From: Lucifuga dentata
Taxonomy: Eukaryota > Chordata > Actinopteri > Ophidiiformes > Bythitidae
Direction: 5' to 3'
Assembly: GCA_014773175.1 (NCBI GenBank)
Contig: VXCM01002157.1
Location: forward strand, 81,537-145,536
Length of the DNA stretch: 64,000 nucleotides
This document shows positions 59,901 through 64,000 of the stretch, one piece after another. The notes under the pieces are model-generated. The model did no database searches and was not told where the DNA came from. It saw only the letters and a list, made by a program, of their open reading frames with translations. Every line of letters starts with the position of its first letter. The first letter of the stretch is position 1. A program made the translations under genes and the position numbers.

Positions 59901-60355
59901 ATCAAGTTGCGAAGTCAGAGTCGATGTCCAGCCGAACTCTCAACATGTGATCCACGCATCAAAAGTCGTTTTTTTTCCTCCAGCCACTGAACTACATCTA
60001 AATATGTGTTGCCATGGATACAACTCGTGCAGCCGTGCTCTCTCTCAGGTTGTCTTTTCTCCTTCTTTCTTCCTCCTAGTGAACGGAGAGGGCGAGCAGG
60101 TGGACTTCATCGACAACAGCGTGACGGAGGAAGAGGAGGAGGAGATGAGGATGAAACTGGCCACGCCTCCTCTTACAGCGTCTCCGGTATCAGCCATCCT
60201 CCAACAGCTCATTCACAAATGCGTCACATCCTCCTGTCTCAACAGTTTCCTCGTGGGTCAGATTAGAACAGGGATCATATTGATTTTGTCGTTGATTTGT
60301 AGGAGCAGAAGGAGCCATCTTCACCGTCCGAAAGGCAAGACTCGTCCACATGCAG
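9945..60355 (+). CDS. lrch4: lrch4, 5' part of the gene (exons 1-9, gene runs off the right edge)
   Basis: Spliced model: 9945-10116, 47744-47888, 50184-50281, 53187-53292, 55741-55987, 57503-57599, 58036-58144, 60080-60186, 60303-60355, with one short exon unlocated between exons 2 and 3. The product starts MAAGDGAQLP, carries LRCH-type leucine-rich repeats in exons 1-5, then an acidic linker with DSGFNSVDSGSKRWSGNE and VDFIDNSVTEEEEEE. LRCH proteins are LRR plus C-terminal calponin-homology proteins. LRCH4 differs from LRCH1/3 in phrases such as LNLSN, LSLYHN, RVLIVSNNKL and a predicted C-terminal membrane anchor, and mammalian LRCH4 is reported to assist Toll-like receptor responses. The visible phrases match LRCH4 best, which is judgement from memory of the family, not a search. 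About 380 codons are seen. The CH domain and anchor are not in the window. Intron 1 alone is 37.6 kb and packed with transposons. Confidence 0.93.
10700..11164 (-). repeat. right arm of inverted duplication flanking exon 1
   Basis: Reverse complement of 9154-9590. Outward it abuts a minus-oriented MITE (11165-11756) at the same junction as the left arm, so the duplicated unit was MITE plus this sequence. It lies wholly in lrch4 intron 1, 0.6 kb after exon 1. Confidence 0.85.
11165..11756 (-). mobile_element. TTAAAGG MITE, complete
   Basis: 592 bp between TTAA 11165-11168 and TTAA 11753-11756, minus orientation, with the young-subfamily interior. It is the outer part of the right inverted-duplication arm, mirroring the 7559-9153 copy. 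Confidence 0.85.
12640..14298 (-). mobile_element. LINE 3' fragment (dead), split by a hAT element
   Basis: On the minus strand, 12983-13060 reads EDSRLCDLCGLGEVEDETHF, then LLYC. This is the Cys/His-containing tail after the reverse transcriptase in several vertebrate non-LTR elements. The 3' end carries an (ATTC)n tail at 12640-12655. Stops and frameshifts make it inactive. The clade cannot be named safely. Confidence 0.7.
13358..14197. mobile_element. hAT-type element with TAGGGCTGGGCGATA termini
   Basis: Left end TAGGGCTGGGCGATA, right end inverted (TATTGCCCAGCCCTA). Flanks TCTTCTTA (13350-13357) and TTTTCTTA (14198-14205) are an 8-bp target duplication with one mismatch, the hAT hallmark. 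The interior encodes a remnant STEDELVSKKG similar to hAT transposase N-termini. A 65-bp stretch is duplicated around the N at 13576. Confidence 0.85.
14386..15391. other. intron 1 sequence, nothing assignable
   Basis: Only a short (CA)n at 14650-14667. No ORF of interest. Confidence 0.5.
15495..16079 (+). mobile_element. TTAAAGG MITE, complete, inside a hAT relic
   Basis: 585 bp between TTAA 15495-15498 and TTAA 16076-16079, with both ~90-bp inverted ends intact. It splits a hAT-derived sequence that begins at about 15392 and carries a BED-finger remnant just after the MITE. Confidence 0.85.
16196..16387 (+). pseudogene. BED zinc-finger fragment of a hAT transposase
   Basis: Open for 63 codons. 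The stretch AEWSYFTV....CKISNTSISRGEI....NTTNMIKHLKRKHTTE follows the BED plan: aromatic W-x-x-F, a Cys pair, then N-T-[TS]-N-[ML]-x-x-HL-x-x-xH. The second Cys of the usual C-x-x-C is Ser here, so the finger is broken. It is a transposon remnant, not a host gene. Confidence 0.65.
16551..16907 (-). mobile_element. older TTAAAGG MITE, truncated
   Basis: Matches the divergent subfamily in minus orientation and ends TGTGCTCCTTTAA at 16907. The distal terminus is lost near 16551. Confidence 0.7.
17216..22694. other. intron 1, mostly unassigned
   Basis: A small hairpin AACCGGTGAAA / TTTCACCGGTT at 17210-17241, poly-A 19139-19166, and TG tracts at 21482, 21590 and 22407. 20090-20790 resembles unnamed fish repeat sequence. 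No host exon. Confidence 0.45.
19291..19880 (+). mobile_element. hAT-like relic (TAGGGATGAGTGAGTA end)
   Basis: TAGGGATGAGTGAGTACACC at about 19291 followed by ATCCGTATCCGTA runs is typical of a fish hAT family. The inverted right end (AACGAGTACAGG, ATGGATACTTG) is degenerate. 60 bp are duplicated around the single N at 19468. Confidence 0.5.
22695..23120. mobile_element. TIR element with AATTACYGTATA ends
   Basis: Left AATTACTGTATAAGCTGAG and inverted right TGAGTATATACGGTAATT. The interior near the right end contains GGGTCGGCTTATACACGAG, echoed near the left end as GGGTCGGCTTATAAAC. Non-autonomous; superfamily not assigned. Confidence 0.6.
23240..23935 (+). mobile_element. LINE 3' end, Rex3/RTE-like
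   Basis: Conceptual translation shows SIYVPILTCGHELWVVTERT, EMRFLRRVSGLTLRDRVRSS and EGLRVEPLLLRIERSQLR, the C-terminal part of a very common fish LINE polyprotein. It ends GACCCGGACCTGGATAAGCG then GATAGATGGATGG; a GATG-type tail is a Rex3 trait. Frameshifts (near 23688 and 23758) break the frame. The clade call is from memory. Confidence 0.75.
24721..24916. mobile_element. short hAT MITE (CAGTGGTTCTCAATC ends)
   Basis: 196 bp: left TATTGGTTCTCAATCCTGG, right inverted GATTGAGAACCACTG. The interior has an inverted CACACCTGATTTAA motif. The termini match the CAGTGGTTCTCAA ends of hAT-Charlie-type MITEs. A relative lies at 63136-63258. Confidence 0.75.
24917..26147. other. intron 1, nothing recognised
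   Basis: No ORF with family resemblance and no simple repeats of note. Confidence 0.5.
26148..26360 (+). mobile_element. TTAAAGG MITE, right-end fragment
   Basis: Starts inside the conserved GGATTACCTATT segment and runs to ATATGGTCCTTTAA (TTAA 26357-26360). The left half is absent. Confidence 0.8.
26997..27463 (-). mobile_element. older TTAAAGG MITE, both ends present
   Basis: TTAA 26997-27000 to TTAA 27460-27463. It is the most complete divergent-subfamily copy here, with a TTTGTCAAAGTAACTTTG segment that the young subfamily lacks. A poly-T run lies at 27211-27234. Confidence 0.8.
27697..29161. mobile_element. hAT-like element with CAGTGTTTCCCA ends, degenerate
   Basis: Left CAGTGTTTCCCATAC, right inverted CCTGTGGGAAACAGTG. 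Such termini are frequent in fish hAT families. No convincing 8-bp target duplication and no readable transposase, so the extent is tentative. It contains the palindrome at 28672-28718. Part of 28800-28920 is repeated at about 23945-24060. Confidence 0.5.
28672..28718. repeat. perfect 22-bp inverted repeat, 3-nt loop
   Basis: Arms 28672-28693 and 28697-28718 are exact reverse complements (the right arm begins CGCTCATCAGGAAGG) around TAT. Confidence 0.9.
29162..30734. other. intron 1, nothing recognised
   Basis: ORFs of 60-115 codons show no known motif; short T-runs only. Confidence 0.5.
30735..31985 (+). mobile_element. PIF/Harbinger-like relic with MADF fragment (copy 1)
   Basis: Homologous to 51690-52330: both share GATGAATGC, CAGTCTATGGAAA, TGGCGC(T/C)CTGGGCCTCTG and GAGTGGTGCACTG. 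The coding relic around 31000 and 31680 is MADF-like and is cut in two by a 0.6-kb insertion (31071-31676). Superfamily inferred from the usual company of MADF/Myb proteins with Harbinger transposases. Confidence 0.55.
31071..31676. mobile_element. element inserted in the MADF relic
   Basis: Ends CTGGATTTACA and TGTAAATCCAG are inverted. A related copy lies at 48800-49530, sharing AGCATGTCTGATATATATAG and TGATGCTGACATCATCATAT. Comparison with the uninterrupted MADF copy at 51960 brackets the site. Confidence 0.7.
33433..33893 (+). mobile_element. TTAAAGG MITE, left part, with a sequence gap
   Basis: Starts TTAAAGGACCCTACTG and stops at about 33893 after CCTATTCCAAGAAC. 81 Ns (33719-33799) followed by 47 A's replace its middle; other copies have only a short A-run there, so the A-run is probably inflated. 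Confidence 0.75.
33719..33799. other. assembly gap (81 N) before a 47-A run
   Basis: Ns inside a MITE; intact copies suggest about 50 bp of real sequence here. Confidence 0.95.
34396..34505 (+). mobile_element. LINE/SINE 3'-UTR fragment (GGGACTACAGG type)
   Basis: GGGGACTACAGGTGAAAAAC, TTGGCTAATTCTGGCACA and TTGTCCCTGCTAAATAAA form a 3' tail very common in fish genomes. The same sequence lies inverted at 52066-52205 inside the second MADF relic. Confidence 0.65.
35417..36038 (+). mobile_element. hAT relic with degenerate BED finger
   Basis: Left TAGGGATGG, right inverted CCAGCCCTA. Flanks AATTTATG (35409-35416) and AATTTGTG (36039-36046) look like an 8-bp target duplication with one mismatch. 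Translation near 35640 gives NLYKICNSEVKFC and NSWKRLRRRHDA, a decayed BED finger. It is homologous to 58425-59935. Confidence 0.75.
38155..38190. repeat. perfect 16-bp inverted repeat, 4-nt loop
   Basis: GTTGGTGTAGTTTTGT, ACCA, ACAAAACTACACCAAC. Confidence 0.9.
38685..38756 (+). mobile_element. TTAAAGG MITE, right-end fragment (older type)
   Basis: Ends GGTATGGTCCTTTAA at 38756; only the terminal ~70 bp are recognisable. Confidence 0.65.
39396..39948 (+). mobile_element. LINE 3' fragment (L2/CR1-like) with poly-A
   Basis: The 5' part resembles the C-terminal RT region of L2-type elements (CAGAAAACTGCAGGTTCTGC...) and it ends in a 23-A run. A (CA)n tract at 39612-39640 is embedded. Too decayed for a clade call. 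Confidence 0.5.
39969..40308. mobile_element. TIR element filled with a 21-bp tandem repeat
   Basis: Both ends carry CCCATTGTTAAGTACTG in inverted orientation, continuing TTTTCTCATAA. The interior is about 11 degenerate copies of CATAATTATGACTTAGCATCT, itself rich in the palindrome ATAATTAT. No coding potential. Confidence 0.85.
40476..43924. other. intron 1, mostly unassigned
   Basis: A poly-A at 40875-40904, and a 66-bp stretch duplicated around the N at 42730. No host exon seen. Confidence 0.5.
42870..42960 (+). mobile_element. right-end fragment of the 35417-type hAT relic
   Basis: AGGTCAGAATCGATATCCAG ending CCCTA at 42960, as at 36038. Both copies are followed by AATTTGTGC. Confidence 0.7.
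43925..44499 (-). mobile_element. TTAAAGG MITE, complete
   Basis: 575 bp between TTAA 43925-43928 and TTAA 44496-44499; young subfamily. Confidence 0.85.
44777..44820 (+). repeat. (GT)n microsatellite
   Basis: 44 nt, followed by GAGAGAGAGAG. Confidence 0.95.
45270..46460 (-). mobile_element. LINE reverse-transcriptase fragment (L2/Maui-like), dead
   Basis: On the minus strand: RGRDDTVLTLLNS, LFVDFSQAFNS, GLTLWIKDFLSSRPQRVCFN. These match RT motifs of L2-like elements (DDAVLTLL, VDFSSAFNT, W..DFL..R.Q.V..NG). Multiple frameshifts and stops; no YMDD-type catalytic box was read. Confidence 0.75.
46640..47505 (+). mobile_element. L1-like LINE ORF2 C-terminal fragment, dead
   Basis: Two frames together show QIKDKFDIPFRFLEIS, LWEVDLGTTIESADWDALC, WSCPHIQRFWSGILLQFNKI and ARKCILVLWATDKVPSSQQW, the order found after the RT in fish L1-type ORF2. 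A frameshift near 47030 and a stop at 47199 kill it. About 62 bp are duplicated around the N at 47261. Confidence 0.8.
47744..47888 (+). CDS. lrch4: lrch4 exon 2 (LRRs)
   Basis: The acceptor is TTTTCAG before 47744 and the donor is GTATCA at 47889. It completes Asp from exon 1 and encodes LCKNRLCELPEELCQFISLE, then TLSLYHNGMRLLSPSLGNLQ and ALTYLNV, ending with two bases (AG) of a Ser/Arg codon. Two canonical LRR units are visible (xxLxxLPxxL spacing). It follows the 37.6-kb intron 1, about 0.25 kb after a dead L1-type LINE. Confidence 0.95.
48164..48263 (+). mobile_element. TTAAAGG MITE, right-end fragment (older type)
   Basis: Ends AGAATTGTCCTTTAA at 48263. Only the last 100 bp remain, within lrch4 intron 2. 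Confidence 0.65.
48570..49870. repeat. inverted-repeat arms around a nested element in intron 2
   Basis: 48570-48740 and about 49700-49870 are inverted copies (AAGCTTC..., GCTGATCTTCAT, GAGCTGCTTCATATTTA). Between them 48800-49530 is a copy of the 31071-31676 element. ATTCATAAA/GGCCCAGATT and AATCTGGCCCTA near 48745 and 49925 look like MITE ends. Confidence 0.6.
50114..50137 (+). repeat. (GT)n tract upstream of exon 3
   Basis: 24 nt of GT, 46 nt before exon 3, inside the acceptor region. Confidence 0.95.
50184..50281 (+). CDS. lrch4: lrch4 exon 3 (LRR)
   Basis: The acceptor CCCCCGTCAG ends at 50183 and the donor is GTATGA at 50282. The reading frame gives FQLPLLRVLIVSNNKLSALP and ASIHSLTHLRQL, ending in phase 0. 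The frame needs one base from the previous exon, whereas exon 2 leaves two, so exon 2 cannot splice here directly without breaking the frame. The 5' side carries a (GT)n tract at 50114-50137. The donor is followed after five bases by a 44-nt (CA)n tract. The 98-nt length means skipping would shift the frame. Confidence 0.9.
50287..50330 (+). repeat. (CA)n tract at the exon 3 donor
   Basis: 44 nt of AC/CA starting 6 nt after exon 3; complementary to the tract at 50114-50137. Confidence 0.97.
50531..50930. other. assembly gap (348 N) within a poly-C run
   Basis: 45 C's, Ns 50576-50923, seven C's, then CACACA. The true length is unknown. It lies in lrch4 intron 3; no exon is expected in frame here since exons 3 and 4 join in phase 0. 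Confidence 0.95.
51690..52330 (+). mobile_element. PIF/Harbinger-like relic with MADF fragment (copy 2)
   Basis: 51847-52071 reads ELEGRFAELVRPHERLSASS, LRHYKDLHMTQNSCNEMA. This is the MADF plan (L-x-x-LV-x-x-x-x-x-L..S...YKD......W/C-x-E-[IM]A), with Cys for the usual Trp. The frame ends where a LINE tail is inserted (52066-52205). It is a transposon relic, not a host gene. Confidence 0.6.
52066..52205 (-). mobile_element. LINE/SINE 3' tail inserted in MADF relic
   Basis: Inverted counterpart of 34396-34505 (TTTATCAGGGACAATGCTC..., GCCAGAGTTAGCCCAAGAGG). Flanking MADF sequence resumes with GGATCGTTT, as in the 31760 copy. Confidence 0.65.
52740..53165 (+). repeat. pyrimidine-rich CTCACTCTCTGTCT repeat before exon 4
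   Basis: About 425 nt of C/T with few purines, running into the exon 4 acceptor. The terminal part is duplicated around the N at 53136. Confidence 0.9.
53187..53292 (+). CDS. lrch4: lrch4 exon 4 (LRRs)
   Basis: Starts in phase 0 after ACTCTCAG and ends one base into a Glu codon before GTACGG at 53293. It encodes DVSCNELQSLPAELGQLECL followed by RDLNLRRNQLTTLPE, two LRR units with the LRCH4-like RNQL..LPE ending. The first 13 bases and acceptor also occur at 53123-53135, just before a single N at 53136. That copy lacks the rest of the exon and is best read as an assembly duplication. The upstream 400 nt are almost pure pyrimidine-rich CTCACTCTCTGTCT repeat. Confidence 0.94.
54556..54804 (+). 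mobile_element. TTAA-CCC element (piggyBac-like MITE), complete
   Basis: 249 bp from TTAATCCTCTGGAATC to inverted GAGACTCAAGGGTTAA. TTAA plus a CCC-type end is the piggyBac pattern. Its right TTAA (54801-54804) is shared with the next MITE. Confidence 0.65.
54801..55555 (+). mobile_element. TTAAAGG MITE, complete but assembly-inflated
   Basis: TTAA 54801-54804 to TTAA 55552-55555. 755 bp instead of ~580 because two stretches are repeated exactly around single Ns at 54955 and 55398. It ends 186 bp before exon 5. Confidence 0.85.
55741..55987 (+). CDS. lrch4: lrch4 exon 5 (last LRRs and HIFKYL segment)
   Basis: The acceptor CCATCCAG ends at 55740 and the donor is GTGAGG at 55988. It joins exon 4 to give LPEEISELPLVRLDVSCNRV, then a final LRR (HLRHLQSILLDNNPLQMPPA) and the LRCH-specific cap QICSKGKYHIFKYLNMEACK. 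It ends RSQEELERHLRPTGFNS plus two bases of Cys. This is the longest exon (247 nt) and the most diagnostic for the family. It lies about 190 bp after a MITE. Confidence 0.96.
57503..57599 (+). CDS. lrch4: lrch4 exon 6 (linker, DSGFNSVDSG block)
   Basis: The acceptor CCTGCAG ends at 57502 and the donor is GTAAAA at 57600. With the two bases from exon 5 it gives CLPDQELFSGQFGG, then LDSGFNSVDSGSKRWSGNE. The last block is shared almost unchanged by LRCH3 and LRCH4 and lies just after the LRR array. It starts in phase 2 and ends in phase 0. Confidence 0.95.
58036..58144 (+). CDS. lrch4: lrch4 exon 7 (linker, acidic)
   Basis: Phase-0 start after ACGCCCAG and one base left over before GTGAGG at 58145. 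It encodes SADDFSERSLRMAEVSRDQR and NLEEEEEEGSPLEAKR. The S-x-D-x-F-S-E-x-S-x-R-x-x-E pattern matches the (S)TDEFSELSFRISEL stretch that follows WSGNE in LRCH4. The acidic run suggests a flexible linker rather than a folded domain. Confidence 0.92.
58425..59935 (+). mobile_element. hAT relic (35417 family) with an 18-bp minisatellite inside
   Basis: The left end is a G-run variant (TAAGGGTGGGG) and the right end is GTCGATGTCCAGCC. 59165-59480 matches 35510-35760 (TTCTGTGTA, AGACCAAGCTTGTATTAAAA, GAGGAGGCGTCA). The inserted minisatellite explains the extra ~0.6 kb; other unique stretches add the rest. Confidence 0.7.
58553..59165. repeat. 18-bp minisatellite, about 34 units
   Basis: Units of the form AGTAGCATAAGTAACACT with GCAACGCT and GGGAACACTG variants. 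The 18-nt period keeps frames open on both strands but codes nothing credible. Confidence 0.95.
60080..60186 (+). CDS. lrch4: lrch4 exon 8 (linker, DFIDN block)
   Basis: The acceptor TCCTCCTAG ends at 60079. The donor is GTATCA at 60187. It encodes VNGEGEQVDFIDNSVTEEEE, then EEMRMKLATPPLTASP. The QVDFIDN..TEEEEE block corresponds to the Q(I/V)D(F/Y)IDS motif in the LRCH3/4 linker. Translation also stays open through the donor, so intron retention would add residues before a stop. The phase-0 exit and the in-frame next exon support splicing. Confidence 0.9.
60303..60355 (+). CDS. lrch4: lrch4 exon 9 (short linker exon)
   Basis: A 53-nt exon: acceptor TTTGTAG to 60302, donor GTAAAC at 60356. 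It encodes EQKEPSSPSERQDSSTC plus two bases. Support is the good splice sites, the matching phase and the Ser/Pro/Glu-rich composition of this linker; there is no strong domain motif, so it is less certain than exons 4-6. No following exon with compatible phase was found before 64000. A candidate acceptor at 62812 meets a stop in the required frame. Confidence 0.75.
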
Positions 60356-60437
60356 GTAAACACGTCAGTCCTCCAAGTCAGGACTAGAGTCAATGACAAA
60401 CATAGTAATAGTGATGCCACGTGGGTTTATTGCAAAT

Positions 60438-60841
60438 TCGAGCTGGGCGATATGGCCTGAACCACTTCCACATGATGAAGTGACGAAGTGACGTTGCCTT
60501 TTTTAGGAACGAGCTCATCTTCAGTCGAAGTGTTTGTTAGCATCTGCTGAAAGCTTCGTGGGCGTGGCATCAGCGAACGTGACGGACGGTTGGTGTCCGT
60601 GTCCGCTGCAGGCGGAGCCGCGGACCCTCACGGACAGAATAAATAAGGCTTGTAGGTTTAACGCGCACAAAACGGGAATGGACTTGATTGACGGAGAGCG
60701 ACCTGCTGCCGCATTTTCCCCGTTAAAAATAGTTAGATAGTAGAGGTTTTTTTATTCGATTTTCCAATTCAGCCGTTTTACACATCATGCCAAAACGTAA
60801 AATCTAATTAATCAATTAAATCGATTTATCGCCCAGCCCTA
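60438..60841. mobile_element. short hAT element, perfect 8-bp target duplication
   Basis: TCGAGCTGGGCGATA at the left, TATCGCCCAGCCCTA at the right; TTGCAAAT at 60430-60437 and 60842-60849. The interior is an inverted relative of the 13358-14197 element (shared GAGAGCGACC, CTTGTAGGTTTAACGCGCAC). It lies 82 nt after exon 9. Confidence 0.9.
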
Positions 60842-62345
60842 TTGCAAATATGAAATGATATGTGAGAATAACTTAAATTTACACATTTTCTGCTTAATTT
60901 TGCTTTCCTTGACATAAAAATGAAACCGGAAAATGCAGCAGGGAATCTTCAGAGTTTGGAGTCTCGGACTGCAGGTCTCTCAGCCTATCAAGAGCTGGCG
61001 TTTTTAAACCCCGCCCACACCGCTGGCCGTTCGTGGGCTGTTTTTTTTNTTTTTTTTTTTGTTTTTTTTTTGCGATAAAAAGAGGGGTGGAACGCTTGAT
61101 CTCTTGCTCTCAATGCTGTTGTCAGGACTTTTCATGGATATTCTGAAACTCGAAGAGAATCCCAGATGGATCATTTCAAACATGCTCAAAGATGACGGGG
61201 TCGGCTTTCTGAACCGCTCGTACTTAACGAGCATCACGAGCAGCGATTGGCTCCAACCTGGAGTTTTTGTCTCGGATCAGAAAAGTCCGTCTGTGACCGG
61301 AATGTCGGAGCTAAAGTCGCTGAGTCTGAGCGTGGCTTTAGAGGGAATCATGTGACCTCTTAAAGCTCTCAGAGCGAAAGGTTGAAAAAAAAAAAAATCA
61401 CTTCCAACATTTTTCTGCTCTTGAGGGAAGGAAGGGGCGCTCAGGAAGCAGCAACAGGGGTTATGGGAAATGTTAGAGGGTGGTGATGATGATGAGGAGG
61501 AGGAGGAGATCTCTAACAAGGTCATTCATTCATGTCTGTTACAGATAATTTGAAAATGATTCATAATCGGCTTCAGTTCTGCATCACTTGTTTCGGTGAT
61601 AATTTCCTTACAAATTCAGCAAAGGATTCTTAACAAAAAAAACCGTGTACATACGGAGTGAGAAAGACGGAGGTTTTTTATCACATTTCTCTCTTTGTTT
61701 TACGACGTCACTTCTTCTCCATAGCGTTTGAAGAGCTGGGAAAAGTCAATAAACTGCAGTTCCCATGACAGTATCAGCCAGTGAGCTCAGCTTAAACAGA
61801 AAGATGTGTGTGTGAGCGTGTCCATTCTGAGGCTTAAAGATTGAAAACACACCGACTGACTTTTAATAAAAGTTTTCGACGTGCTTAAAATTAAATGTAA
61901 CACCATACGGTAATGTGATGTCATCATCGTCCAGCTTTTCGTTCTGAAACGGAAAATGACTTGCAAGCTCGTTTTTCGTGGCGATTTTCTCAGACGATTT
62001 GAGACGAAACTGAAATTTTGTTCACAAATTCGAGCGAAACTGCCGAGACTTTTGCCATCATTATATTTGCATCTCCGTTTCCTTCGAGTCGGGAACGTCC
62101 TAAAGGTGCTGATAAAATGCATAATTGTTAATAATATGGAGGCGTAACGTTTTGCATAAATCAGGCCGTTTCAGATCTGTTATAAACAAAGCACGGCGTG
62201 TTTTCAGAACTCGTGTCGCTGCAGGCAGCTTTTATCAGGCCGCTCTGATAAATACGTTTTATTTAGCAGTCCCAGAGGCTGGATGTTATTATGGAATATG
62301 GGAAGGCTGTTCTCAAACCCAGAAACAGTAAGCAGCATGTTGCTT
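60842..62345. other. intron 9, no exon found
   Basis: The 98-codon frame at 61059 and others lack LRCH linker or CH-domain resemblance. A GA-rich run lies at 61480-61510. Confidence 0.5.
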
Positions 62346-62650
62346 TATTCCAAAAGCGTTTCTAGTTTTTATTTTATTTTATTTTTTTTTAACTGAACTA
62401 ATCCTGAACTCATCTACCAAAAGCATTTCTAGGAATTTTTTTTTTTTAACTGAACTCATTTAACTGAACCCATCCCCAAAAGCATTTCTAGGAGTTAATT
62501 TTTTTATTTATTTTTTTTTAAATATTGAACTCATCCTCCAAAAGTGTTTGTAGGAGTTAATTTTTTTTTTAATATTGAATTCATCCTCCAAAAGTGTTTC
62601 TAAGAGATGTTTTTTTTAATTACTGTACTCATCCCCAAAAGCATTTCCAG

Positions 62651-62691
<41 letters not shown>

Positions 62692-62800
62692 GTACTCATC
62701 CCCAAAAGCATCTGCAGGAGTTTTTTTGTTGTTGTTGTTTATTTGTTTTTTACTACTGAATTCATCCCCCAAAAGCGTTTCTGTGAGTTTATTTTTTTGT
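62346..62800 (+). repeat. T-rich tandem repeat, ~50-60-bp units
   Basis: About eight units of ACTCATCCCCAAAAGCATTT, CTAGGAGTT then a T-run of variable length. Confidence 0.9.
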
Positions 62801-63135
62801 TATTTGTCCACAGCTCAAACCCTCGTTAAGCCTCGTGCGTTGCACATGCAGGAGGTAATTAAAGACGGATTTGGAGCAGAGTTACTGGATCGGCGGTCGA
62901 TATCTTCCGATTTAGTGTTTAAGATTTACTTTAGCCGTCGCAAATCCAGCGTCTGTTTTCCTCAAACAGCTCTTCGCCATCGCGCGGATGTTCCAAATCT
63001 CGGCTTCTGTGACTTCCTGTGGGAGATTTAAAAATAGAGCGAGGACGCACCGAGTCCAAAACAGCAAACAGTCCAGGCTTCAGAATAAAGACGATCATGC
63101 TGCATTTGCTGCCGTTTCACTCCTAGCTGTAAATT

Positions 63136-63258
63136 CAGCGGTTCTCAATCCTGGAACACCGTCTCCCTGCTGATCCGGTGGACACACCTGATGTAGCTCT
63201 TCAGGTGTGTTGGAGCAGGAGAGACGTGGCCCACAAGCAGCAGGATTGAGAACCGCTG
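63136..63258. mobile_element. short hAT MITE (CAGCGGTTCTCAATCC ends)
   Basis: 123 bp. Ends CAGCGGTTCTCAATCCTG and inverted CAGGATTGAGAACCGCTG. The interior has CACACCTGATG facing CAGGTGTGTTGG, so it folds into a near-complete hairpin. Confidence 0.8.
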
Positions 63259-63379
63259 ATTGTTAACGTTTGCTTTATAAAATGTGGTCATGATGGACGA
63301 ACGTGGACCTGATTCACAAACCACAAACCAAATCCTGTCCTTCTGAACCCCTTTACAACTACTCACAGCTGTCTCTGTG

Positions 63380-64000
63380 TGTGTGTCTCACTCTCTCTCT
63401 CACTTTGTCTCTCTCACTCTGTCTCTGTTTCTCTCTCTCACTTGCTCTGTTTTTCCCTCTCTCTGTCTCTCTGTTTTACTCTTTCTCTCTCTCTGTCTCT
63501 GTTTCTGTCTTTCTGTGTCTATCTGTTTTTCTCTCTTTCTCTCTCTCTGTCTCTCTGTTTTCTCTCTCTCTTTCTGTCTGTCTTTCTGTTTTTCTCTGTC
63601 TTTTTTCTCTTTTCTGTCTTTCTCCCTCTGTTTTCTCTCTCTCACTTGCTCTGTTTTTCTTTCTGTTTTTCTCTCTCCGTTTTTATCTCTCTTTCTCTCT
63701 CTCCCTCTTTCCCTCTCTCTCTTTCTTTTTCTCTCCCTCTTTCCCCCCTCTGTTTTTCTCTCTTTCCCTCTCTCTCTCTCTCTCTGTTTTCTCTCTCTCT
63801 GTCTCTCTGTGTCTTTCTGTTTTTCTTTTTTCTCTCTTCTTCTTTCTCTTTTCTGTCTCCCTCTGTTTTCTCTCTCTCTTGCTCTGTTTTTCTCTCTTTG
63901 TTTTTCTTTCTCCCTCTTTTTCTGTCTCTTTCTTTCTCTCTCCCTCTTTCCCTCTCTTTCCCTCTCTCCCTCTCTCTCTCTCTTTCCCTCTCTCTCTCTC
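63380..64000 (+). repeat. CT-rich simple repeat to the window edge
   Basis: Over 600 nt of CTCTCTCTGTTTTTCT-type sequence, almost purine-free, in intron 9; continues past the edge. Confidence 0.95.

Noticed and set aside
61420..61515. Possible linker exon (GAAGGGGCGCTCAGG..., GA-rich)
   Set aside because: No phase-compatible acceptor and donor; frames stop quickly.
62812..62857. Possible lrch4 exon 10 after TTTGTCCACAG
   Set aside because: In the phase required by exon 9 it reads Ser-Ser-Asn-Pro-Arg then a stop.
63400..63645. Arg/Glu/Lys-rich 81-codon ORF, minus strand
   Set aside because: Antisense of the CT-rich simple repeat.

Overview
This window reads as nuclear DNA of a ray-finned (teleost) fish. 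It is AT-rich and split by spliceosomal introns. It is full of CA/TG microsatellites and of fish-type DNA-transposon and LINE relics (hAT with BED-finger remnants, TTAA-flanked MITEs, PIF/Harbinger-like MADF remnants, a LINE with a GATG-type tail). The only protein-coding gene I can support is the 5' part of lrch4 (leucine-rich repeats and calponin homology domain containing 4), on the + strand. Nine exons are visible from 9945 to 60355: N-terminus, LRR array, and the acidic linker with a conserved DSGFNSVDSGSKRWSGNE block. Every junction has GT/AG borders and compatible phase except exon 2 to exon 3, where a short exon seems to be missing. The calponin-homology domain and C-terminal membrane segment must lie beyond 64000.

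Layout. 1-9630: intergenic or upstream DNA with simple repeats, including a 0.7-kb CA/CATA block with a 76-bp higher-order unit, and several MITEs. 9631-10116: GC-richer 5' flank, a 10-codon uORF and exon 1. This sits in the 1.1-kb spacer of a long imperfect inverted duplication (arms about 9154-9590 and 10700-11164, each continuing outward into a MITE). 10117-47743: a 37.6-kb first intron made largely of nested transposons. 47744-60355: exons 2-9, with exon 3 bracketed by complementary (GT)n and (CA)n tracts and exon 4 preceded by about 400 nt of pyrimidine-rich repeat. 60356-64000: intron 9, with a small hAT element that has a perfect 8-bp target duplication, a T-rich tandem repeat and a long CT-rich tract.

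The dominant repeat is a MITE of about 570-590 bp with near-identical termini of about 90 bp that begin TTAAAGGACCATAC. It is present in at least 15 copies of two age classes. TTAA targets and a 5'-AGG terminus fit the Kolobok/T2-like group better than piggyBac (5'-CCY). Two copies sit exactly on the terminal TTAA of another TTAA-type element whose ends read CCC. Single-N joints flanked by exact direct duplications recur and are assembly artefacts; one duplicates the exon 4 splice acceptor. I found no complete transposase, no tRNA or rRNA gene and no second host gene.
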